Origin: Rubrobacter calidifluminis
Lineage (GTDB): Bacteria > Actinomycetota > Rubrobacteria > Rubrobacterales > Rubrobacteraceae
NCBI RefSeq assembly: GCF_028617075.1
Contig: NZ_JAQKGV010000003.1
Location: forward strand, 1-64,000
Reading direction: 5' to 3'
Length of the DNA: 64,000 nucleotides
Shown here: in pieces, positions 8,075 to 16,028 of the stretch
How positions within the stretch are numbered: position 1 is the first letter of the stretch
Layout of the letters: each line of letters starts with the position of its first letter
Program-made: the position numbers and the translations under genes
Notes under the pieces: generated by a model
Database searches by the model: none
Seen by the model: only the letters and a program-made list of their open reading frames with translations
What the model was told of the DNA's origin: nothing

Positions 8075-9036
8075 GGGTTCTCCTCCAGGAAAGACTCTAT
8101 GCGGGAGAGGTCCCCGTCCGTCAGCGTGAGGTCCGCCGCGCCGACCACGCCGTCGACCTGCTCCGGGCGGCGTCCGCCGACGATGGCCGCCGTGACCGCC
8201 GGGTGGCGCAGCGTCCAGGCGATGGCGACCTCGGCCGGAGAGTACCCCCCATGGTCTGCGCCGATCTCGCGCAGCAGTTCCACCAGCGCCAGGTTGCGCG
8301 AGAGGCGCGGTTCGTTGAAATCGGGGGCGTGCTTGCGCCAGTCGTCGTCGGGCATGTTCTCGACGCGCTCGCGGGTCATTCGGCCCGAGAGGAGACCGCT
8401 CGCCATCGGCGAGTAGACGATCACGCCGATGCCGTGATCGCGACAGTACGGCAGGATCTCATCCTCTATCCCGCGGCGGATGATCGAGTAGGGCGGCTGC
8501 AACGTCTCGATGGGGGCTATCTTCTGGCAGCGCTCCATCTGGGAGACGTCGAAGTTCGAGACCCCGATGTGGAGGACCTTGCCCTCCTCCTTCAGCCCGG
8601 CCATCGCCTCCCAGCCCTCCTCGATGTCCTCTTCGGGCTCGGGCCAGTGGATCTGGTAGAGGTCGATCGCGTCCACCCCGAGACGCCTCAGGCTGTCCTC
8701 GCACTCCCGCTTTATGGAGTTCTTCTTCAGGCTGCCGTAGACGTTGCCCCTCTCGTCCCAGCGCCGCTCGCACTTGGTGAAGACATATGGCCTCTCGGAC
8801 TCGGGGATGTCCTCGAGGGCGCGGGCGACGAGCTCTTCGGAGTGGCCGAGGCCGTAGACGGCGGCGGTGTCGATCCAGTTTATACCCAGCTCGACGGCGC
8901 GCCTTATCGCCCCGATAGCCTCCCTGTCATCCTGCTGCCCCCATGCCCCGCGCCAGCCGCTCCCGCCGATGGCCCAGCTCCCGAAGCCTATGGGGGTTAT
9001 CTGCATACCGGTCCTGCCGAAAGCACGTTTCTCCAA
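8071..9036 (-). CDS. Aldo/keto reductase
   Basis: 321 residues with the AKR barrel. Tetrad: Asp and Tyr in NWIDTAAVYG, Lys in VFTKCERR, His in LYQIHWPEP. IVGGRRPEQVDGVVG is the C-terminal NADP-binding segment. I chose TTG at 9036 because it yields the usual AKR opening (MEKRAFGRTGMQI) and has GGAGG five bases upstream; an in-frame GTG at 9042 is the alternative. It follows the next AKR after 17 bases and overlaps the one below by 4 bases, so the three form one transcription unit. Substrate is unknown; the locus suggests sugars or sugar-derived aldehydes. Confidence 0.86.
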   Translation of the reverse strand: MEKRAFGRTGMQITPIGFGSWAIGGSGWRGAWGQQDDREAIGAIRRAVELGINWIDTAAVYGLGHSEELVARALEDIPESERPYVFTKCERRWDERGNVYGSLKKNSIKRECEDSLRRLGVDAIDLYQIHWPEPEEDIEEGWEAMAGLKEEGKVLHIGVSNFDVSQMERCQKIAPIETLQPPYSIIRRGIEDEILPYCRDHGIGVIVYSPMASGLLSGRMTRERVENMPDDDWRKHAPDFNEPRLSRNLALVELLREIGADHGGYSPAEVAIAWTLRHPAVTAAIVGGRRPEQVDGVVGAADLTLTDGDLSRIESFLEENP

Positions 9037-9053
9037 AACCACCTCCAGAACTC

Positions 9054-9929
9054 CTAGATCGGCATCTCGATGAACGGCGAGGAGTAGTCCGGGGCCCGCA
9101 GAAGGACGTCCTCGGCGTCCATCCGACTCATTCGGTTGCGCTCGGCGGCTATCATCTTCGGTACGAGCCGCACGTCCCCGACCATCGCTATACCCGCGAT
9201 CTCCTCGTGCGAGAGAGACCAGGAGACGGCCGCGTCCACGTGGCACTGCTCGTCGAAGGGTTCGTACCAGGTCGAGTAACGCTGGCCTTCGAGCGGATGG
9301 TCGCTCCGCCAGTTGCGGCGGGAGATCGTCTTTATCGTCATCAGGGCGGCGTCCTGCCGCCTCGCCTCGGACACGAGCGCCTCGAAGTCGTGGCGGAAGG
9401 ATTCGTCGGTGGACAGGATGTAGTTCCAGGGTGTGAGCACCGTCTCGAACGGGAACCGCCTGAGCGCCTCCCGGTGGGTCGCCGGGGCACCGTTGCCGTG
9501 ACCGGTGATGCCGATCGCACCGACGATCCCCTGCTCGCGTGCCTCCACCGCGGCCTCGAGCGCCCCTCCCGAACCGGTGACCCGGTCGAGATCCTCCGGG
9601 TCGCCCACGGCGTGCAGCTGGATCAGGTCTATCCTGTCCGTCCGCAGCCGGTCGAGCGAGGCGTGGATGTCGCGCCAGGCCCCGTCGCGGTCGCGGGCCT
9701 CGATCTTGGTGGAGAGGAAGATGCGGTCGCGGATCTCGGGCATCCAGCGTCCGTAGTGGAGCTCCGAGTCGCCGTAGTCGGGGGCGGTGTCGAAGTGGTT
9801 CACCCCGGACTCGAGGGCGAGCGCGATCGAACGGTCCGCCTCGTCGGGGTCGACGCGTGAGAGCGCCGCTCCCCCGTAGATGAGGACCGAGTTCATCCTG
9901 CCGAGCCTGCCGAGCCTCCGGTACTCCAT
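9054..9929 (-). CDS. Aldo/keto reductase
   Basis: 291 residues, a more distant AKR paralogue. The tetrad is preserved: Asp and Tyr in NHFDTAPDYGD, Lys in LSTKIEAR, His in LIQLHAVGDP. The central part differs from its neighbours, with a GITGHGNGAP loop and a Trp-rich PWNYILSTDE segment, so it probably has another substrate. The ATG at 9929 has a purine-rich AGGGAAGGGG site upstream. The GH38 gene ends 38 bases before it, so the mannosidase and the three reductases likely form one operon. Confidence 0.85.
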   Translation of the reverse strand: MEYRRLGRLGRMNSVLIYGGAALSRVDPDEADRSIALALESGVNHFDTAPDYGDSELHYGRWMPEIRDRIFLSTKIEARDRDGAWRDIHASLDRLRTDRIDLIQLHAVGDPEDLDRVTGSGGALEAAVEAREQGIVGAIGITGHGNGAPATHREALRRFPFETVLTPWNYILSTDESFRHDFEALVSEARRQDAALMTIKTISRRNWRSDHPLEGQRYSTWYEPFDEQCHVDAAVSWSLSHEEIAGIAMVGDVRLVPKMIAAERNRMSRMDAEDVLLRAPDYSSPFIEMPI

Positions 9930-9967
9930 CCTGAAAACCCCTTCCCTCGCGTGGTCCGCGGGGTATC

Positions 9968-12900
9968 TTACTCCTTCGACAGCCCGATGCGCAGCGTCAC
10001 CACCTCGAAAGGCCGGACAGAGAAGCGCACCGCATCCCCTCTCACATCCAGCTCCTCCCCGGGCTCCTCGAGCAGGTTCGCCCGCCGCACCCTCTCGACC
10101 GGGACCCCGAAGCGCAGAGCGCACTCCCCCCTCGCCCCGTGCGGCTCGTAGAGCCTCAAGATCAGCCCCTCCCCGTCCCCGGCGAGCTTCAGGCTCCCCA
10201 GGGCGAGCTCCACGCCCTCGACGCCGCAAAACGAGAAAGCATCCGGCAACCCCCCACCACCGGAGACGACGAAAGAAGGGCTGTTGAGCCAGAGCGCCTC
10301 CCGCACCACCCCGGACTCCGTCCAATCTCCCCGGTGCGGCAGGAGAGAGAAGGTGAAGCGGTGGCGGCCCTCGTCCGCGAGCGGGTCGGGGAACACGGGG
10401 CCGCGCAGCAGGCTGATCCCGAGCACGTTACCCTCGGCGCTGTGGCCGTAGCGCCCGTCGTTGAGCAGCGCCACCCCGTAGCCTGGCTCGGAGAGGTCCG
10501 CGAAGCGGTGCGCCGGGACCTCGAAGCGCGCCTCGTCCCACGAGGTGTTGCGGTGGGTCGGACGGTGGTGCGCGCCGAACATCGTCTCGAAGGTCGCCTC
10601 GTGGCTGCGGACCCTCAACGGGAAGAGCGAGCGCAGCAGCACCCGCCGCTCGTGCCACTCGACCTCCGTCACGACGTCGAGACGCCGCGATCCCGCGAGG
10701 AGCCGGTAGGTCTGCGCGACGCGTGAGCTCCGGAAGCGGCGCCGCACCCACACCGAACCCCGCAGGGGCCCCTCCTCGACGACCTCGATCCCCTCGACCC
10801 CGCCGACCTCCTCCCCCTCGCGTCCGTAGTCCTCGTCTACGTCCCACGCCTCCCACTCGCGCGGCTCGTCGGTGTAGGCCCAGAGCTGGTTGCCCCGCCC
10901 GTCGAGCACCTCCCGCCCTACCTTTCGGTCGAAGACCCGCCAGAGCGTGCCGTCTGTCCCTACCTCGGCCCGGATGATCTCGTTCTCGAGCACGAACCGC
11001 CCGTCCTCCTCCGAGGCCCGGACGGTCGTAGAGGGCTTTCGAGAACCCGCCCCGCCGCGGCGCAGCGTGACCCATCCGAGCGGCGGCACGAGCCGCTCCG
11101 GGTCGCAGACCAGCACCCCCTCCTCCACCCGCTGGGTGGGCAGGGGCTCCCCTTCCAGCTCGACGCCCTCGTCGAGATCCGGGACCACGACCGAGAGAGG
11201 ACGGGGCCACACCGAGGCGTTCACGACCCTCGAGGTCCCGTCCCCCGCCGGACCGCCGAGCGCATCGTCGCGTACCTCCTTTGCGGCCGTCACCACCCCC
11301 TCGAGCTGCGGCACGGCCTCATCGTAGACCTCGTGGATCGAAGAACCCGGCAGGATGTCGTGGAACTGGTTGAGCAGGAGGGTCTTCCAGGCCCGCTCCA
11401 GCTCTCGCGCGGGGTACTTCTCCCGCCCCAGCGCGTGTGCCACGGCGCGCAGAGCCTCGGCCTCCACGAGCCGGTGCTCGGCCTCGCGGTTGAGCTTCTT
11501 GATCCGACCCTGCGTGGTGAGCGTCCCCCGGTGCAGCTCCAGGTAGAGCTCCCCGACCCATCTCGGGAGCCCCTCGCGCGGCAGCGAGGCGAAGAAATCC
11601 TCCACGCGGGTCATCCTCAGGCGTGGAAGGGCGGGGAATTCCTTCAGGCGGGCGTAGTTCTCGAGCATCTCCTCGCTCGGCCCCCCGCCGCCGTCGCCCC
11701 ATCCGAACGAGAAGAGGCTCTCCGGATGGTACCGCTTGCCCCGGAAGTTGCGCCAGGTCCCGAGCAGATCGTGCGGGGTGACGTTCCCGTTGTAGTCCTG
11801 GCCGGGATTGTCGAAGTGGTGGGCGAGGACCGTCGTTCCGTCGAGCCCTTCCCAGAGGAAGAGGTCGTGCGGGAAGCGATCGGCCTCGTTCCAGTTGAGC
11901 TTGTAGGTGAAGAAGCCCTCGATGCCGGCACCTTTAAGGATCTGGGGCAGCGCGGGGGAAAACCCGAAGGCATCGGGGAGCCAGGCCACCTTCGAGCGCA
12001 CGCCGAACCTCTCCTCGAAGTAGCGCTGCCCGTAGAGGAGCTGGCGCACCATCGACTCGCCGCCCGGTATCTGGCAGTCGTTCTCCACCCACGAGCCGCC
12101 GACCGGCTCCCAGCGTCCCTCCGCGACCCGCTCCCTGACCCGCTCGAAGAGCTCGGGGTCGTCCTCCTCTATCCAGGCGTAGAGCTGCGCCGAGGACTGG
12201 TTGAAGGTGAACTCCGGGTAGCGATCCATCAGCGAGAGGACGCTCGCGAACGTCCGGCGCCCCTTGCGCCGCGCCTCCGCCACCGGCCAGAGCCAGGCCA
12301 GGTCCAGGTGAGCGTGTCCCGTCAGCGCCAGGCGCCCGGCCGGCGGGTACCCGGCCTCGATCTCTTCGATCCTCTTCGCCAGGAGCCTCCGCGCCCGGCG
12401 TACGGCCTGCCGCGCCTCCGGCGAGAGCGGGGTGATCCTCCCTGGATCCTCTGGCAGGCTCCACGGGAGCCTCTCCCCGGCAGAGGAGTACCTCCTGAGG
12501 TGGCGCGGAAGGAAGACGTCTGTCGCCGTGGGCCAGCTCCCGGCGAGAGAGGCGAACGCCTCCTCCGCCGCGTCCAGAAGCAGCGGCACCGCGTCGTGCT
12601 CCCCGAGCTGCCTCGCCGCTTCCAGCAAGACCCAGAGGTCCCGCTCGAGGCCCCGCACCTCCCTCTCGGGCACCACGAGCGCGGCGCGTTCGATCCTGGG
12701 CTCCGGGACCATCTCGCCCCAGACACCGTGCGGGACGACCTCGGCCTCGATCTCTATCCTCTCTCCGCCGCGAGCTTCATCGGTCACCCGGAAGCTCGTG
12801 TGGTACGGGTTCAGGCCACCGCTCGCGCCGGTCGAGAGCCGCACGAACCCCTCTCCCCCGAGCCACAGCTCGACCTCGACCGGCTCCCCGGCCCACTCCA

Positions 12901-13102
12901 GCGGCACCTCCACCTCGGCCGAGAGGCTTACCGGAAGCGCGACCTCCGGCCAGAAATCCCCGAGGCTCACCTTCTCGATCCTGCCGTTCCCGGTAGAAAA
13001 ACGCCAGACCTCGATGTCCCGCTCCCTCGCGTTGTGCCAGCGGCGAAGTTCCCCCGCGCGGCGGTGCAGCCTCCCGAGCTGGCGCTCGTCCTCTTCTCTC
13101 AA
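9968..13102 (-). CDS. GH38 alpha-mannosidase
   Basis: Large zinc-dependent exo-alpha-mannosidase of about 1044 residues, a usual length for bacterial GH38. The zinc site HAHLDLAW gives His263, His265 and Asp267. The nucleophile Asp377 lies in WLPDAFGF, and LLNQFHDILPGSS supplies the last conserved His-Asp. The N-terminal 180 residues are the accessory beta domain and the C-terminal 400 the beta-sandwich. There is no signal peptide, so it should work in the cytoplasm on imported oligosaccharides. The open frame extends further upstream, but that part does not look coding; I chose TTG at 13102, where LREEDERQLGRLHRR begins after a GGAGGAAAGG site. It is divergent from an acyl-CoA synthetase and leads the AKR operon. 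Confidence 0.88.
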   Translation of the reverse strand: MREEDERQLGRLHRRAGELRRWHNARERDIEVWRFSTGNGRIEKVSLGDFWPEVALPVSLSAEVEVPLEWAGEPVEVELWLGGEGFVRLSTGASGGLNPYHTSFRVTDEARGGERIEIEAEVVPHGVWGEMVPEPRIERAALVVPEREVRGLERDLWVLLEAARQLGEHDAVPLLLDAAEEAFASLAGSWPTATDVFLPRHLRRYSSAGERLPWSLPEDPGRITPLSPEARQAVRRARRLLAKRIEEIEAGYPPAGRLALTGHAHLDLAWLWPVAEARRKGRRTFASVLSLMDRYPEFTFNQSSAQLYAWIEEDDPELFERVRERVAEGRWEPVGGSWVENDCQIPGGESMVRQLLYGQRYFEERFGVRSKVAWLPDAFGFSPALPQILKGAGIEGFFTYKLNWNEADRFPHDLFLWEGLDGTTVLAHHFDNPGQDYNGNVTPHDLLGTWRNFRGKRYHPESLFSFGWGDGGGGPSEEMLENYARLKEFPALPRLRMTRVEDFFASLPREGLPRWVGELYLELHRGTLTTQGRIKKLNREAEHRLVEAEALRAVAHALGREKYPARELERAWKTLLLNQFHDILPGSSIHEVYDEAVPQLEGVVTAAKEVRDDALGGPAGDGTSRVVNASVWPRPLSVVVPDLDEGVELEGEPLPTQRVEEGVLVCDPERLVPPLGWVTLRRGGAGSRKPSTTVRASEEDGRFVLENEIIRAEVGTDGTLWRVFDRKVGREVLDGRGNQLWAYTDEPREWEAWDVDEDYGREGEEVGGVEGIEVVEEGPLRGSVWVRRRFRSSRVAQTYRLLAGSRRLDVVTEVEWHERRVLLRSLFPLRVRSHEATFETMFGAHHRPTHRNTSWDEARFEVPAHRFADLSEPGYGVALLNDGRYGHSAEGNVLGISLLRGPVFPDPLADEGRHRFTFSLLPHRGDWTESGVVREALWLNSPSFVVSGGGGLPDAFSFCGVEGVELALGSLKLAGDGEGLILRLYEPHGARGECALRFGVPVERVRRANLLEEPGEELDVRGDAVRFSVRPFEVVTLRIGLSKE

Positions 13103-13231
13103 GACCTCACCCTTTCCTCCGGTAACGCACACCAGGACAAGATAACCCACGAGATAGAGATCCGCGGAGTGCGGATGAATTCGGGCGAGCATATACTGTG
13201 AGCCGAGAAGAGTTGGGGAAAGGAAACGTTC

Positions 13232-14806
13232 ATGCCTCAGGAGAAGGTCTACCGCAGCGAGCTCACCCCGGTGAGCTTCCTCAGGAGGAGCGCCGCCCTG
13301 TTCCCGGAGAAGACCGCCGTGGTGCACGGAGAGCGCCGGTACACCTACCGCGAGTTCGGGGAGAGGGTAGACAGGCTCGCCTCCCGGCTGCGCCGGGAGC
13401 TCTCCAGGGGCGACCGGGTCGCCTTCCTGTGCCCGAACATCCCCGCGCTGCTCGAGGCGCATTTCGCCGTGCCGCTCTCGGGGTGCGTGCTGGTCGCGAT
13501 AAACACCCGCCTCTCCAAGGGTGAGGTCGGCTACATCCTGGAACACTCGGGAGCGAGGGTCGTCTTCTACGACGCGGAGCTGGAGGGGCTACTGGAAGGA
13601 GCGCCGGGGATCGGGAAGGTCCGCATCGAGGACACCGGAGGGCCAGAGGACCCCTACGAGGAGTACCTCTCGGCGGGCTCGCCGGAGCCCCTGCAGCCGG
13701 TGCTGGAGGACGAGGAAGAGACGATCTCCATAAACTACACCTCCGGTACCACCGGGAGGCCCAAGGGAGTGATGTACACCCACCGCGGGGCGTACCTGTG
13801 TGCTCTGGGGAACGTCATCGAAGCCGGGATGGGCTACGATACCCGCTACCTCTGGACGCTCCCGATGTTCCACTGCAACGGCTGGACCTTTCCCTGGGCC
13901 GTCACGGCGGCGGGAGGCATCCACGTGTGCCTGCGGAGGGTCGACCCCGAGAAGATCTGGGACCTCTTCGACGAGGAGGGGATAACCCACTACTGCGGCG
14001 CGCCGACCGTCCAGATAGGGATAGCCAACCACGAGAAGGCCCACCGCCTCGATAAGCCGGTCCGGACGGTCGTCGCGGGAGCCCCGCCCTCTCCGACCCT
14101 CATAGAGAGCCTGGAGAACATCAACATCCAGCCGCTGCACGTCTACGGCCTCACCGAGACCTACGGTCCGATCACGGCGTGCGTACGGCAGGATGGGTGG
14201 GAAGATCTCACCACCGAAGAGCGGGCCCGTCTCGTCGCCCGTCAGGGGCAGGGATACGTGACCTCCGAGGAGGTGCGGGTCGTCGACGAGAAGATGAACG
14301 ACGTCCCGCGCGACGGGGAGACGATGGGCGAGGTCGTGATGCGCGGCAACATGGTCATGAAAGGCTACTTCAGGGACGCGGCGGCCACCGGAGAAGCCTT
14401 CCGGGGCGGGTGGTTCCACTCCGGGGACGTGGCGGTGTGGCACCCGGACGGCTACGTCGAGATAAGGGACAGGAGCAAGGATGTGATCATCTCCGGCGGC
14501 GAGAACATCTCGACGATCGAGGTCGAGCAGGCCGTCGTGAGCCACCCGGCCGTGCTCGAGTGCGCGGTCGTCGCGATCCCGGACGAGAAGTGGGGCGAGC
14601 GACCGAAGGCGTTCGTGACGCTCAAGAAAGGCAGAGAGGCCACACAAGAGGAGATCATCGAGCACTGCCGGGGGCGTATCGCCCGCTTCAAGGCTCCCGC
14701 GAAGGTCGAGTTCGTCGAGGAGCTGCCGAAGACGTCCACCGGCAAGGTGCAGAAGTTCGTCCTGCGCGAGAAGGAGTGGGCCGGCAGGGAGAAGCTCGTC
14801 AACTAG
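13232..14806 (+). CDS. Acyl-CoA synthetase (AMP-forming), medium-chain type
   Basis: 524-residue adenylate-forming enzyme that activates a carboxylic acid with ATP and CoA. Motifs: the P-loop-like YTSGTTGRPKGV (res about 169-180), YGLTETYGP, the GGWFHSGDVAVW hinge region, and the catalytic lysine in LPKTSTGKVQKF near the C-terminus. Overall layout matches the FadD3/AlkK-like medium-chain ligases with the conserved LPMFHCNGWTFPW segment. GGAAAGGA precedes the ATG. An enoyl-CoA hydratase starts 13 bases after its stop, so the pair likely activates and hydrates one acyl substrate. The exact acid is unknown. Confidence 0.92.
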   Translation: MPQEKVYRSELTPVSFLRRSAALFPEKTAVVHGERRYTYREFGERVDRLASRLRRELSRGDRVAFLCPNIPALLEAHFAVPLSGCVLVAINTRLSKGEVGYILEHSGARVVFYDAELEGLLEGAPGIGKVRIEDTGGPEDPYEEYLSAGSPEPLQPVLEDEEETISINYTSGTTGRPKGVMYTHRGAYLCALGNVIEAGMGYDTRYLWTLPMFHCNGWTFPWAVTAAGGIHVCLRRVDPEKIWDLFDEEGITHYCGAPTVQIGIANHEKAHRLDKPVRTVVAGAPPSPTLIESLENINIQPLHVYGLTETYGPITACVRQDGWEDLTTEERARLVARQGQGYVTSEEVRVVDEKMNDVPRDGETMGEVVMRGNMVMKGYFRDAAATGEAFRGGWFHSGDVAVWHPDGYVEIRDRSKDVIISGGENISTIEVEQAVVSHPAVLECAVVAIPDEKWGERPKAFVTLKKGREATQEEIIEHCRGRIARFKAPAKVEFVEELPKTSTGKVQKFVLREKEWAGREKLVN

Positions 14807-14819
14807 AGGAGGCAGAGAG

Positions 14820-15608
14820 ATGCTCGGCGAGAGGACCTACGAGAACATCCTGTACGAGCGCGAGGGAGACATCGCCCTCGTCACGATGAACCGCCCCGAG
14901 AAGCGCAACGCCCTCTCCATGGCGCACATGCGCGAGCTCACCGACTGCTTCCGCAGGATAGGCGAGGAGCGCGAGGCGCAGATCGTCATCCTCGCGGCCA
15001 ACGGCCCGGCGTTCTGCTCCGGTCACGACCTCTCAGAGATGATCGGACGCACCCCGGAAGACTACCGGCGCATCTTCGAAGTCTGCACCGAGCTGATGAT
15101 GACGATCCGCTCCATCCCCCAGCCGGTCGTGGCCCGGGTACACGCGACCGCGACCGCCGCCGGCTGCCAGCTCGTCGCGACCTGCGACCTGGTCGTCGCC
15201 TCCGAGGAGGCCCGCTTCGCCACCCCGGGGGTGAAGATAGGGCTCTTCTGCTCGACCCCGATGGTCGCGCTCTCCCGCTCCGTAGGGCAGAAGAAGGCGA
15301 TGGAGATGCTGCTCACGGGAGATTTCGTCCCGGCCGAGGAGGCGAGAGAAGCCGGGCTCGTGAGCAGGGTCGTCCCGGCGGAGAGGCTCGAGGAGGAGAC
15401 CCGCGCGCTGGCGGAGAGGATCATCGAGGCGAGCCCGCTCGTCGTGGGGCTCGGCAAGCAGGCGTTCTACCGGCAGCTCGAGATGCCAACCGGGCAGGCC
15501 TACGCCTACACGAAGGAGGTGATGTCCTTCAACGCCACCTTCGAGGACGCCCAGGAGGGTATGTGCGCCTTCCTTCAGAAGCGCCGTCCGGAGTGGAAGG
15601 GCCGCTAG
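14820..15608 (+). CDS. Enoyl-CoA hydratase/isomerase family protein
   Basis: 262 residues with the crotonase fold. The oxyanion-hole strand ANGPAFCSGHDLSEM and the second oxyanion region with ATAAGCQLVATCDL are both clear. The stretch FATPGVKIGLFCSTP follows as in typical hydratases. A catalytic Glu in the position of E. coli-type hydratases is not obvious, so it may be an ECHDC3-like member or isomerase. It begins 13 bases after the ligase stop with AGGAGG upstream. The next gene (ClpS-like) is 92 bases away. Confidence 0.9.
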   Translation: MLGERTYENILYEREGDIALVTMNRPEKRNALSMAHMRELTDCFRRIGEEREAQIVILAANGPAFCSGHDLSEMIGRTPEDYRRIFEVCTELMMTIRSIPQPVVARVHATATAAGCQLVATCDLVVASEEARFATPGVKIGLFCSTPMVALSRSVGQKKAMEMLLTGDFVPAEEAREAGLVSRVVPAERLEEETRALAERIIEASPLVVGLGKQAFYRQLEMPTGQAYAYTKEVMSFNATFEDAQEGMCAFLQKRRPEWKGR

Positions 15609-15700
15609 AGCCAGCCCTGCACGGACGCCCCTGGCCAGAGCGCCTGAAGGGCATTAAGATACGTCGCTGGAGTCGTAAACCACGCAAAGCATGGTGCGCG

Positions 15701-16024
15701 ATGACGGATGCGACCACGAAACCGGCAGAGAAGGAGCAGAGCAAGACCCGCGGGATGCCCCCGTACAACGTGGTCCTGCTGGATGACGACGAGCACAGCT
15801 ACGAGTACGTGATCACGATGCTCGGAGCCATCTTCGGCTACCCGCCGCAAAAGGGGTACGAGCTCGCCAGAAAGGTCGATACCGCCGGGCGGGTCGTGGT
15901 GGCGACGACGAACCTCGAGCAGGCGGAGCTGAGGCGGGATCAGATCCAGAGTTTCGGCCCCGACCCGCGCATCCCGCGCTGCAAAGGCTCGATGTCCGCG
16001 GTGGTGGAGCCCGCCACGCGGTAG
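15701..16024 (+). CDS. ClpS-like protease adaptor
   Basis: 107 residues matching the ClpS fold: an unstructured basic/acidic N-terminus, then PYNVVLLDDDEHSYEYV, a helix, and TTNLEQAELRRDQI. Classical ClpS delivers N-degron substrates to ClpAP or ClpCP. In E. coli ClpS the N-degron pocket uses Asn-Asp-Asp and a His in a V-H-x-x-G motif; here the first is Asp-Asp-Asp and the second reads KVDTAG, with Asp replacing His. The tail GPDPRIPRCKGSMSAVVE also differs from E. coli ClpS. This looks like the paralogous adaptor known in several non-proteobacterial phyla. No clp protease gene is near. The ATG at 15701 lacks a strong ribosome site. Confidence 0.75.
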   Translation: MTDATTKPAEKEQSKTRGMPPYNVVLLDDDEHSYEYVITMLGAIFGYPPQKGYELARKVDTAGRVVVATTNLEQAELRRDQIQSFGPDPRIPRCKGSMSAVVEPATR

Positions 16025-16028
16025 TCCC

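Noticed and set aside
13103-13546. N-terminal extension of the GH38 open frame
   Set aside because: It runs through the divergent promoter and into the opposite-strand ligase, and lacks a family match; TTG 13102 with a ribosome site fits better.
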